Below, piece after piece: positions 11,984-22,619 of a DNA stretch of 64,000 nt (position 1 is its first letter; each line of letters opens with the position of its first letter). Under the pieces are notes generated by a model that saw only the letters and a program-made list of their open reading frames with translations, made no database searches and had not been told where the DNA came from. Where the stretch lies: the NCBI GenBank assembly GCA_022560025.1, contig JAFISE010000013.1, positions 248,001 through 312,000 of the forward strand, written 5' to 3'. The position numbers and the translations under genes were made by a program. This DNA is from Stagonosporopsis chrysanthemi. Taxonomy: Eukaryota > Ascomycota > Dothideomycetes > Pleosporales > Didymellaceae.

Positions 11984-12462
11984 ATGGCTCGTGGCGACGC
12001 TCAGCAGACCAAGGTCCATTACAAGGGCAAGGCCGAGGACTTCATTGTCTTCGTTGACAGCACGGAGGCTGTTCAAGAGTGGAAAAAGGACTCCAGCGTT
12101 CCTCTTGCACAGGTTGTTAGCGGCTTCAAGATCCTGGTCACCGACAAGTAGGTCCATACGAGTTTGTCCTCGAAGGCAGCGTGGCTAACATACGCATCAG
12201 CCACGGTACTCAAGGTATCCTGAACACAGCAAGCAAGGGCACTCTCGAGAACGAGTTTGGCACGTCGAACGAGGATGAGGTCATCAAGCAGATCCTCCAA
12301 AAGGGTGATGTCCAGACATCACAGGTACGTCATGATCCTGCGATGAGACAGGCCTGTCCAGCGCTGCCTCCATCATCGAAGATTGATATGCTAACGGGAG
12401 AATAGAACTCTGAGCGCCAGGGTGACACCAACGACTCCAAGGGTGCCATGGCGGGTCACTAA
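11984..12462 (+). CDS. SBDS N-terminal-domain stress protein, Rtc3-like
   Basis: Small stand-alone protein related to the N-terminal (FYSH) domain of the ribosome maturation factor SBDS, as in yeast Rtc3/Hgi1, which is linked to RNA metabolism and stress. Three exons, 11984-12147, 12201-12324 and 12406-12462, total 345 nt or 114 aa, close to the 111 aa of the yeast protein. The sequence starts [20 protein letters not shown], contains [13 protein letters not shown] and [19 protein letters not shown], and ends in a hydrophilic tail rich in Gly, Asp and Ser. Introns are 53 and 81 bp, the second with a CTAAC branch site. It does not carry the later SBDS domains, so it is not full SBDS. Confidence 0.9.
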
Positions 12463-13709
12463 GCGATTCGACTTGCGATTCGATTTCTTCCGATTCGATG
12501 ACCATGATTGGCGAATGTCGGAAAGGGCATTACCTATCTGAGCTTTACATTCACGGCATTTGCATAGGCTGCACTTCCTCTGCTGAAATGCGAGGGCAGC
12601 ACGACATTATCGAGATATCCAATGAAGTAATTTGAAACATCAGTCACTCTTGTCGTTTGTATTGCTGCATGCTGATTGACGGTGCAAGGTCCAGGTCCTG
12701 CTGCACGTGTCCTTGCAGCCGTGCAAGTTCCGGAATCACCTCTTTTCACAACGTTCCACAATCTTACTGTGTTGCTATCTGTCAGCCGATTCGTCTCCGA
12801 GTGTATCTATGCATATGCACAGGTTTCCGGTCACTCAACAATGGTACTGTTCCTACGAGTTTCAGATCGAGAATGGTGTCAAAGTAAAATTCTAGCGGCC
12901 CACTACCAAGATCGGTAACAACGTGAAGCGTGAAGGCCTTCCATAGGGTTGTAGCCCGAACTAGCACTTCACCGGTGGATTGAATGTGGAACGCTGTAGC
13001 CTGACAATGCATCCGGTGGCTGTGCACTTGCCTGGTGCCTAAATCGAGTACCTCTCAGGACCCCAATATCGACCCTGGGCAAGCCACGCGATGGCCTATC
13101 ATGCAGCATGGCTTGGCTGCATACTGTGACTTGATATGATCGAGCGCCTTAGAGCCAAACCAATCAAATACCCTTACTCTCCTGCAGAAGCTCATTCCCA
13201 TGCTTGGCTACAGGACCGCGACTACCACACCTCATCCCTATTGGCTGTAGCAGACACACCAGCAGCCTATACCGTACGCTGGGGCCGCAGTGCAGATTGC
13301 ATTTTGCGCTGTTCTGCAGGAACGTTGACCTACAGCAGCATGGTACTGCACTACAAGCGTGCCCAGAGGGTCATACATCTTCTCTTTGGGTGGCCTCCAG
13401 TTTTACCTGCAGAACCGAGCCAGTCGTAGTGCATAACACCGCACCCTACTATCAGTGTAGATCAAAGCCAGTATGCAGGTCTACGTTTACCGTGCAGAGC
13501 AGTTCACTATGACGGACCAATCTGAGTAGGTTGACTGTTGCGGGGGCGAACGATGTTGGCGTGGATTGGTATGTATAAATATCATTAGCTGTGTCCAGTA
13601 TCCTCTCCTGCAAGCAACACTAAGTGAGGTCAACAGAACCTACAACCGCAGATACAATACAGTCTACCATACGATTATTGACCTCTTTCATTACGACCCT
13701 TTCTCGAAG
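12463..13709. other. Intergenic, 1.25 kb
   Basis: Open frames on both strands are short and lack recognisable domains. The only feature I can support is a TATA-like box near the right end, listed separately. The 3' UTR of the Rtc3-like gene should lie at the left. Confidence 0.55.
13574..13581 (+). promoter_or_regulatory. TATA-box candidate for the AAA ATPase gene
   Basis: TATAAATA lies 129-136 bp upstream of the ATG at 13710, at a plausible distance for a fungal core promoter. It is also the best TATA match in this spacer. Support is by motif and position only. Confidence 0.45.
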
Positions 13710-15490
13710 ATGCCAGCTGCCAGAACCGCTCTTGCAGCGACCCATAAGCACAGCGCCTCCCTGTTCAGCAGCTTCACGTCGCAATGCGATGCTAAACGTG
13801 TAGACACCAAGACCACGACTCTGACTTTGCTCCGAAACGCTTACCAAGACTACCATGTCACTGAAGTGTCAGCTAATCAGATCGCGCTGTTCGAGTTTGC
13901 TGCTACTGATAAAGCATTGCTAAATTTTGACTCCGATGGCGAGCAATTCCAAGCTTCGAGGGAGTGGCATACCGTTGGCGAAGGTATCGAGAAGAGAATG
14001 CATCCTGGGAGAGTGACTGACAACTTCCGCTTTGCAAGGTCAGTCCTGTCCCTCTTAGTCACCTTGGTCTTACTTTGACATCTACTAGGTTCCAGTACAT
14101 CTGGGATGACAAAGAGTTCATCGTCTACTACATCACATGGCAGGAGATGCTCTCATCACCCATCAGCCTTTTCTACATCCTGCATCCGCGCTTCGAATCG
14201 CACATCGTTGATGGCCACTGCAAAGAGACTGATGCCTTGATCCAGGCAGCAGGCCAGTGGACATCACAGCTGCACGACGAGATCTTCGTCTTTGATAACG
14301 GGTATTGGAGCAAGTCGAAAGAGCTCTGGGGCTCTGTGTCCGTGGCATCATGGGAAGATGTCATCCTAGCGCCTGCGATGAAACAGAGTCTCGTCGACGA
14401 CGTGCAGGGTTTCTTCGACAACCAGGAGCTGTATGCTCAATTCTCTGTGCCCTGGAAGCGCGGTGTCATCCTTCACGGCGTCCCTGGCAACGGAAAAACC
14501 GTCTCGATCAAAGCACTCATGGCATCACTGTATAATCGCCCAGATTCTGTCCCATCGCTGTATGTCAAGTCCTTTGAGACCAATTGCCAAACCGAGCAAA
14601 TCTCCATCAAAAGCATCTTCCAACGAGCGCGCAGCATGGCGCCGTGCCTGCTTGTCTTTGAAGACCTTGACTCGCTTGTCCATGACGATGTCCGCTCTTA
14701 CTTCCTCAATGAGGTTGATGGCTTAGAGTCCAACGACGGCATCTTGATGATCGGCTCAACCAACCACCTGGATAAGCTCGACCCCGCTATTTCAAAGCGC
14801 CCGAGTCGTTTCGATCGGAAATACCACTTCAAGATCCCTGGCGAGGAGGAACGCCGCCTCTACACAGAGTACTGGCGCAAGAAGCTGCTTAAGAACCAGG
14901 TTGTGGACTTCCCGGAGAATTTATGCGATATCATCTCGAAATTGTCTGAGGGGTTCAGTTTCGCATACCTCAAAGAACTCTTCGTCATGGCACTACTGAG
15001 TCTGGCGCGAGGCTCTAAAGGCGATGACTTTGAGATCGTGGACGAAGGCAAGGCGGAGAGCGCGCCTTCACCAGATATTCAAACGCCCTCCAGCAAAAGT
15101 AAAGACGATGAGGGGACGGACGGCGGAGAGGACGAGATATGCACCTGCAGGCCCGTCTGCGAGAAGTGCTCCAAGCCCCTCCCACTGTCTGCTGCTTCCA
15201 CGTTGGATCCTCCCTCTGACCAGCAAATGAAGAAAGAAGACGAAGCCGCCGAAGCCACACAGGAACTCCAGAAGAACAAGATGGTCATGCCCACCGTCGA
15301 GATCCCGGGTGACCTAAAGGACAATCTGCTGCTGAAGGTGGTCAAGCATCAGATCGCTGTGTTGCACGCGGATATGGATAACGATGATGGGCCTACAAGC
15401 ACAAAGACCAAGGTTGAGAGTGGAAGCGATAAACGGTCGATGCGTGAGGCGCAGCGGAGGCACATGTTGGCTACCAGTCGGGCGCGTTGA
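13710..15490 (+). CDS. BCS1-like AAA+ ATPase
   Basis: Predicted AAA ATPase related to the BCS1 clade widespread in filamentous fungi; substrate unknown. Two exons, 13710-14038 and 14089-15490, joined by a 50-bp GTCAGT...CTAG intron, give 576 aa. The N-terminal about 200 residues resemble the ATPase-associated region seen before such AAA modules. The AAA core has Walker A GVPGNGKT near residue 240 and Walker B CLLVFEDLDSLV near 296. Sensor-1 is GSTNHLDKLDPAI, and the arginine-containing SRFDRKYHFKIP matches the second-region consensus. After the core there is a 150-residue acidic and Lys-rich tail with a Cys cluster, CTCRPVCEKC. No N-terminal transmembrane helix like that of mitochondrial Bcs1 is apparent, so a role in complex III assembly should not be assumed. 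Confidence 0.9.
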
Positions 15491-17205
15491 TAGGTCGTGA
15501 TTGTTATGGTCGAGGTCATTTTGTAGGGGCGAAGGCTTGGTGGGTAAGCATACTTATCCTAAGTCTCCAGACGATGCATTACCTTGACCCAAGTTGAATT
15601 AATACATTATACACACGTTGGCTGCGTTGTTTCGTCGATTGGACACTTTCGCAAAGAATGTGGAATGAGAGCCACGCTCTCGCTCGGCCGAGTAAAGTCT
15701 CAACATGCTCAAACTTTCATCTTAATAGACTCGAGGTGGAGATGGACTTCGGTGCTTTGCTGCAGCAGATTGAGTGGGTTGTACCCACAAGTGTTCAGGC
15801 CGGCCGGATAAAAAATTGGGGTTGATCTCCACATAACAAACGCAATCGGAGCGCCCGTGTAGCGTACCTGGTATCGTAGGATTTCGCAGCTCGTGTGCGC
15901 AGATGCCAACTCCACATGAAAAGTGGTTCGGACGATATACACCGAAGGATAGTGTGCGCTTGGTGAAGCCGCTTCAAGCCTCCCAATTGCCACTTCCGGT
16001 GTTCCCGTTTTGCTGCAATCAATGATGTCGAACATAACGTAGAGTTACAAGCGCGCATGCCGATCAACAGGAAATGGCCCGTTAGCAGAGCAACCCCAAG
16101 GCTACATTTCTATTCTGGTCTGCACTATCGGCACACCTTGCGCAGGGAAGAGGCGCCGTTCTCTGCGTTCCCTTCTTCGGTCCGCCACACGCACGGCCAC
16201 ATGCCGGCTCGGGGACGGTCTTACCAGACCTCATCTCCCTCACAACCGCGCACCAGCGTCATTAGCATGCTGACCTTCAGTGTCAGGCTTTGTACGATAC
16301 GAGTGGCCAATTCGGACGTTCCCCGATGACGATCCGCCCAGGCGGCGCCGGAGGATCTACTACATATCACCTACCTCGGTCGCGCACGAAAGAACCTGAA
16401 GATCGTATTGTAAATGAGCCGTGAGCGCTTGTCGCGAAAGAGGGTAAACGGTGTATGTGATTCGATCCGTGAAAAAAGGGCTCATGTAATATAGGGAAAG
16501 TGCAGAAGCCGGTTCACTCAGGTATGTAGCGAAGAGTATAGATGGATTCGAGTGACGGTGATGACCTGACGCTGCACCTTCCGCAGCATCGTCGATTGCC
16601 TGTTCGTGCCGTGGCAGCCTCCATAAGCCCTGTACGTGCATCCCTCTCTTCCATCTGTTCTGTTTGCATTCTTCTGGGCAACATGCCGTTTCAAAAACCG
16701 AGCTTGGACACTAATACGATGTGATCGACACAAAGTGTAACCTTGCACATCGCGCTTGCCATCGCTTCCCTGCCAAGTTCCATGGTCTCTCCGTATTGGG
16801 CTTTTAGCCTTGCGCAAGACGTCACGGTGACCTCGCGTGCACTTCGGAAGTTAGAAAGCTTGCCTGCCATCGGTAGCATGCGGCGGCGCTCATTGGCCAA
16901 TATGCCATGTTATTTGCAAGCTGTCAGAGGTGAAAGTGCGAAAGAGGGCAATTGCCGAACAAGCGCACCAGCAAACAGCGCACGGGAAACGGGAGTGTCC
17001 CCATAGAACCCTGCTGTGCGATTGTCGTCGCTGTGGGCGTGTCTCCTTTTGTCTTATCTGCTCTCTGCCGACTTGCTCTGTCTCTCACATCTCACTTCAC
17101 TCACCTTGCTTTCTCCAGAGCACTCTAGCCTCTCGATCCAGCTGTGTCTTCATCACCAACTATTTAGCACCAAAACCTTGTTGATGACCACAATTGATAC
17201 GCACA
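15491..17205. other. Intergenic, 1.7 kb
   Basis: Nothing beyond short spurious frames is visible on either strand. A strongly pyrimidine-rich leader (about 17030-17190, rich in CTCTC and CACTCAC) precedes the next ATG, as is common in fungal 5' UTRs. Confidence 0.55.
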
Positions 17206-18590
17206 ATGGCTAGGTCTACACTTGCATGGGTGCGCGCCGCCGCCGTGGCTGCCCTTGCACAACATGTGGTCTCGCAGACGTGCTGTAGGTCAGGACCCAC
17301 AACACGATAGAACTACAACTGACAGCATCAGACTATCCCAACGGAAATGCAGCACCCGATACAGAGAAGCCTTGCTCATCAGCTTCAGGCTCTGCTTGCT
17401 GCCCCGAAAACTGGCAATGCCTCGATAATGGCCTTTGCTATTACCCTCCTACCGGCCTTAACGGCAGATACAGCTGTACAGACAGAGACTGGAACTCGCC
17501 TGGTTGTGCCTCTAATCTTTGCACATACAATATGAACGCCCCGGGTGGTGAATCTATCACGCAGTGCTCAAACCACAGCAACCAATGGTGCTGCAACGCC
17601 GATGCACAAAGCGTAGACTGTTGCCAGGAAGAGCCAGAGCCACGACCTTTCTTCAACCTCCAGGATGGGGTCGCATACGCTACCATTGGCACCAATCAAG
17701 CGTCTTCAAATCCCACGGTTTCGACAGTCACAGGCCTTGCGAGCTCAGGTGGCACCTCACCCACTTCCCGAGCTAGCTCTTCTGCAGCAGCATCTTCTTC
17801 CTCGGAAGCACCTTCTTCTGCAACTTCAAGACCCCCAAGTTCCGCATTTTCGACGCCCGTAACCTCGGTCGCAACGAGCATCAGGTCTGCTTCTGGTGGT
17901 TCAGGTCCTGAGACAGTCTACATTACCACTGTCATCAACCCAACTTCGACGGCTGATGCGGCAGGCGGTGGCACAACTTCGAACGGGTCAGGTTCCAATC
18001 TTGGCCTCATTATAGGCTGCGCAGTCGGTATTCCTCTGGGTCTCGCCCTGATCGGCCTCCTTCTCTGGATGCTGCGCAAGCGTCGCCAGCAAAATGCCCA
18101 CCCATACAAGACAACTCCTGACGGCGGCGAATCCCCAGATGTTATACCTGCCGCCCTTGCCTCCCCGCAAAAGAAGGAGGTATATCGTCACTCGAGACCC
18201 GGAACCTCGGAAATCGATAGCAACCCGGTTGGGCCCGGTCGCCCCAATTCGACGATTCCCGGAAAAGCGGAGCTCGAATCAGGCACAGGCTTCCAACCAG
18301 GCTCAGGCACACCGTACGCGCCGGATACTGCATATCTTGGTGGCGGAACTGGCGATCGATCGACATGGGGCAGTTCGCCGCCTGGATACTCTCCTGGACA
18401 GGACCAGGGTCCGTTCGCACACAACCACGGAGGAGCTGTAGAGCTGGACAGCTCGATGATCATGCCTGTCATCAACGAGAAGAGCGAGAACCAACCGGAA
18501 TATCAGGCTTACCGGCCGCCCACAAATGCCGTGGAGATGCCTACCGTGAAGACGCCGCCTGAAGATGCTGAGAAACAAATCGGCAAGTAA
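17206..18590 (+). CDS. Cys-rich single-pass cell-surface protein
   Basis: Predicted secreted-then-anchored plasma membrane protein of sensor-like architecture; function unknown. Two exons, 17206-17284 and 17332-18590, separated by a 47-bp GTAGGT...CAG intron, give 445 aa. A signal peptide is evident: MARSTLAWVRAAAVAALAQ, then a likely cleavage before QTC. Residues 26-145 contain many Cys (for example SACCPENWQCLDNGLCYYP and QWCCNADAQSVDCCQ), a pattern common in fungal surface proteins. A Ser/Thr/Ala linker, likely O-mannosylated, follows. One transmembrane segment is formed by LGLIIGCAVGIPLGLALIGLLLWML, then the stop-transfer RKRRQQ. The cytosolic tail of about 165 residues is Pro/Gly-rich. 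The layout resembles Wsc/Mid2-type sensors, but no WSC consensus is seen. Confidence 0.85.
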
Positions 18591-20047
18591 GAGTAGCCGG
18601 ACCATTTTCCCTTTCATACAGCAATGGCGTTTGGGCATTTCGTTTTCAAGGGTAGATACCATTCACAAAGAAACGCATGTACGAATTACGGGTGTACATA
18701 CATTTGAGGCCTGGCAGAGGCTGTTCATTACAAGCTAGATACCTTTTGCTTTACCAATCATGAGCACATTTCAACCTCAGCCAGATGCAGTCCATATTTG
18801 CGTCAAGACAGAAAGGGTGGATCTTTTTGTTGGTAGCACTGCGCAAAATCCATGGCTAATTCGAAACTGAATGCCACCCGTATCAACCTTCACGTTACCG
18901 CGTTCTCGTCATGCTCACCATCGCTTGTGCGACAACTCGATGATGGTAACCACAGACCTACAGCTAACCCTTCACCAACCGTTGATCGCACTCACCGCCT
19001 CGACCGCTCGTGACAATCCTAAAGAGTATTCCCTGGTCCTGTTAGCAGGATACACCTCATTCGTGCGGATGGCGCAGCCAAAGTCGTGCATTTTGCTCGC
19101 AATAGCACCGGGAGATGATGAATCCATCTGAAAAGGTTCCCATCCGTGCTCACGAACCAGTTGTAACCCAGTCTTCGGTTTCAATTGTTTGACGCAGCCT
19201 GTCACTTCTTTTTACCATGCACACCATGAAACCTCATTACGTGTACCCTCCACTCTGTTCCGCCGAGATGCACAACATTTGTCTCAAAAATGATCTTGCC
19301 AAAATGCCCACTGGTAGTGTTTGTGAAACCCCACCCTATCTTTCACTGAGCAAAAGCAATGATGTCCGCATCGAACAACGACGTTTCAGAGCTTCATTGT
19401 GCTTTAACGCCTTCCAACATCATCATCAGCACAATGGCCTGACTTTCATTAGTCAAAAACTCACGTCGCATACAACTTACCATTCCACCACGCAACCACA
19501 GAAAACCTTCCAATCATTACTGAGCAATATGTGCACTCTCACCATCACGCTGTATGCCTGCGGCGATCCTGCAGATTTTGCGTTCCTCTCTCATCACTGC
19601 GGCAACATAGAGGCTGGTCTTCTCTGCCACGGCTTGAAGTGGGATGTCATCTTTATGAAGTACTGGAAGTGCACCGCGTGTGAGGAACAGGCGACACAAG
19701 ACTGACAGACTGCATGATGCAGCCAGGCTCCTAGATATCAGATATAGTATGTGTAAGAAAAGATTTCTGCCCGTCAGGGCGGAGGTCAAAGTCTCCATGA
19801 CTGGGTGGGGTGAAAGGCACACTTGCCCCCGAGGTTCGGTATTAGGTTCGGTAGTGAACTAAGATCGCACATGCTCTTCTACGCTTACAATGCTTCTCGT
19901 CCGGCTTGAACGCTTCAATGAATGTGGAATGAGTGACAGTAGGAAATGGCTAATGAGTATGGTATCGCTAAGTAATGCGCCGGTGATAATGCTGATGCTG
20001 GGAGAAGAGGTAGATTTGAAACAGGGGACAGGAACATCGTATTTGGA
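18591..20047. other. Intergenic, 1.46 kb, with one small ORF candidate
   Basis: This spacer holds the 3' UTR of the surface-protein gene and the downstream region of the minus-strand membrane-protein gene. The only open frame worth noting is the 58-aa Cys-containing candidate at 19529-19705, listed separately. Confidence 0.5.
19529..19705 (+). CDS. Possible small Cys-containing protein, 58 aa
   Basis: An ATG within a longer open frame starts MCTLTITLYACGD and ends KCTACEEQATQD. It has six Cys and a terminal CxxC. The MC-start, the early YxCG and the late Cys pair recall a family of very short fungal hypothetical proteins. The AC-rich stretch before the ATG looks like a leader. Frame upstream is open to 19217, so a longer product is possible. 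No signal peptide is seen. I cannot exclude a chance ORF. Confidence 0.35.
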   Translation: MCTLTITLYACGDPADFAFLSHHCGNIEAGLLCHGLKWDVIFMKYWKCTACEEQATQD

Positions 20048-21403
20048 TCACGATGCTCGTTCCGGTGTCCAATTTTTGTATAGGCATGAACAGAGATTGC
20101 TTGCGTCTTGCGCCCTGATGCCACTAGAGATTTTTTCACCAGATGACTTGGTGCAAGAGGGAATGTTCTCACCACCTCCTACCGCTTGCTCGACGCGTAC
20201 GGCTACATTTGGGTCAGCGAGAGAACTTGAGTGTACAACGTGACTTTGCTTACCGTATGGCCACACAGTATTGGGGGTCTTTGGCACCATAATTGTATCG
20301 TCAGGATACGTTCTTTGCATTTTGGTGTAAAGATACGCCTGTAAGTTGGTCGCACCGTAATCGCATTCGAAGTTGCCTCTGGAATTACCGATTGTTCCAG
20401 TCATGTTCACCGTCTTTGTCCGGCTGATCTGGAAGCGGTATCGTTCCGTGTTCTTGCCCTTGTCAATCAAATCGAGCGGTGCATTCTGGAAAGTCATGTA
20501 GAGATCAGATGTGTCTTTCGAAGAGATCTTGTACGATCCTGAGGAGCCAGTGATCTCCCAGTTGATGACTGCAAGAGCCTTCTGAGGGTCTGAGTAATAG
20601 TCGGTATAGGGCGCGCAAGTCCATGTTGCGTTGTTGCTCGTACAGTCAGTAGACACAGTGTCTAGGAAGGTGACGAGCGAATAAGCACCAAGAGGGAAGC
20701 CCGATGGCACAGCGGACGGAGTGAGCGTGGAAGTGGGTGTTGATGAAGTAGCGGTCCCTGTACTGGCTGGTTCAGAGTTACCATCTGTGGTTGACGTCGA
20801 CGTCGAAGGCGATGTCGTTGTTGAATTCGAGTGGCTGTCACAACAATTAGTTCATTTCCTCCTGATGGATTGGAGTCCATACTCGCTCGAGGCTTTCTTC
20901 TTCAACCCCACAGCCAAGCCTACTGCCAGCGCTATGATGAGGACGAGTACCACAGCACCTATGATAGCCAACTTCTTCCGGTCCCTTCGTTTACTGTTGT
21001 TTCCTGCCTTGAGTTGTCCAAACTTCTCGCTCCTTGGCGTGGGCTGATCACTCCATACACTGACGCTTAAATTGCTTCCATTGCGACTTTGGTTTTCCAA
21101 GCTGTCCCTTGGTGTACCGCCCAGCCTTCCGCCTGAAATTACAGACAAGAAGCCAGGTTTCCTCTGTTCATGAACATGTATGGTCGGTCCGATATGTTGA
21201 TGTGTTGGATCGTTGCAGTATGTGCTGGTCGTGGTGACTTCGATCTTTGACTTCGGCTCCGGCTTCGTGGGTTTGCTCCGTATGTGGCTGGACTCGAGAA
21301 CTATAGAGAGGCGCTGGCCGGCAGGCGTAGAAATGCGTTTGGCAGGGCGTTCATCTTCGATAGGCTGATGAGCGTTCGAGCGCTTGGAGCGAAAGTAGTC
21401 CAT
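20048..21403 (-). CDS. Single-pass membrane protein with extracellular domain
   Basis: Uncharacterised membrane protein. Minus-strand exon 1 is 20883-21403; a 48-bp GTATGG...ACAG intron follows; the second exon starts at 20834. A further 51-bp GTAAGC...GTAG intron at 20203-20253, with a CTGAC branch site, is probable and keeps the frame, giving 418 aa spliced or 435 aa unspliced. The N-terminal about 150 residues are hydrophilic and Ser/Arg-rich with no signal peptide. One hydrophobic helix follows, KKLAIIGAVVLVLIIALAVG, flanked by lysines. Beyond it come a Ser/Thr linker and a globular region of about 200 residues with Asn-X-Ser/Thr sites (NATW, NMTG) and paired Cys. Topology is therefore probably type II, N-terminus inside. 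The ectodomain family is not recognised. Confidence 0.8.
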
Positions 21404-22619
21404 AGTGAAGATGGCGTGGGCGACGGACAGTGTCTTGCCTCAGGCGTCGAGGAGCGAGTGGCGGCTGTGCGTAGATTGTCCGACCTCCCTTCCACGCTCA
21501 AGTATCGTTCGATGTTCGACCCTGCAATGGATGGTACGCTAGATAGTCATGTTATACTTTTGTGATGTTTTGACTCAAACGAACGCGGGAAAGAGAAACA
21601 AACGGACCAGCTCGGCTGCTTGTCGTGAACACAGGAGGCAGAAAGCAGGATCCTGTGAGGTCCCTAAACGGACCGTATGGCGTGTGTCGAGCTCCACTGG
21701 ATGAACCTTGTGAGGTTCGAGCACATGGCATGAGCTCCTAATCACACGCTAACATCCCGTTGCGGCATCGCTTCTGCCTGGTATAGCTAGTGTTGAATCC
21801 TATCACACCCGCGGACACCTTTGCGGCGTCTTCTTCGTGCTATTGAGGCATGGGCCACTGGCATGATACTGTTCGGGGCGGGAGCAGCCAGAAATGGCAA
21901 TCCAGCTGCAAGACGAAACTTTGGTGTGAGTGTATCATACAGAGGAATTCACCTACGCAAGCAGATTTAAAAGGAATATCTTAATACCTCAAATCGTCGC
22001 CATTTGGAAAACGCGGATGGTGGTGATGTGGCCGTTAAGCGCCCCGAGGGCTGTTTGTTTTTCCTTTTCTCGATGAATTACGGGGGCACACGCGAGCCTT
22101 GACTCGTGAAGGACGACTGTTCCTGCATTTGACAGGGGTGTGTTGACAGAGCGGAAGCCCAGATTACGCTAAGTCACGTGCTCCTCGGCTTTGATCCGCG
22201 TTGAACTTTCCACCTCATGTGGAACGCGTCTAGTGAGTGCGCGCGGTGAGGGTGAATGTCGAGGCGTGACAGTCACCGGCAAACCAAATGTGCAGTCACG
22301 CAATAATACAAACGCGTACGCCTCATCTCACGCACGCTGACACAAAAAATCTAACGCGCGTTGCTGCCCGACAACAAACGCTCTCCCTGCTCTCACTAAC
22401 ATCACTTGCCCTCGCCTTGTGATTGACATCTCTCACTCATCACACGGCGACTGCACATTGAGTCACAACGACCCTGAGGCCGAGCTATCGCGATTGACCC
22501 GTATTCAAGGCTTTCGGCTACGTGTTCCATTGTAGCACCTTCTTCAACGGCCGTCGAATTGCGCTTGTTGACAGCATCAGACGCTACATGAACCCAATTC
22601 GCATCGACATCAAGCCAAC
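21404..22619. other. Divergent promoter region, membrane protein/Clr2
   Basis: A spacer of 1.2 kb between two divergent genes. I see no ORF of substance. The half nearer Clr2 holds a CACGTG and three ACGCG-type motifs, listed separately. Confidence 0.55.
22175..22361 (+). promoter_or_regulatory. MCB-like and E-box motifs upstream of clr2
   Basis: ACGCGT is found at 22224-22229 and 22312-22317, and the overlapping ACGCGCGT at 22354-22361; a CACGTG lies at 22175-22180. MCB (ACGCGT) elements bind MBF-type factors at G1/S in yeasts. The cluster sits 260-450 bp upstream of the Clr2 ATG. Binding is inferred, not shown. Confidence 0.4.
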
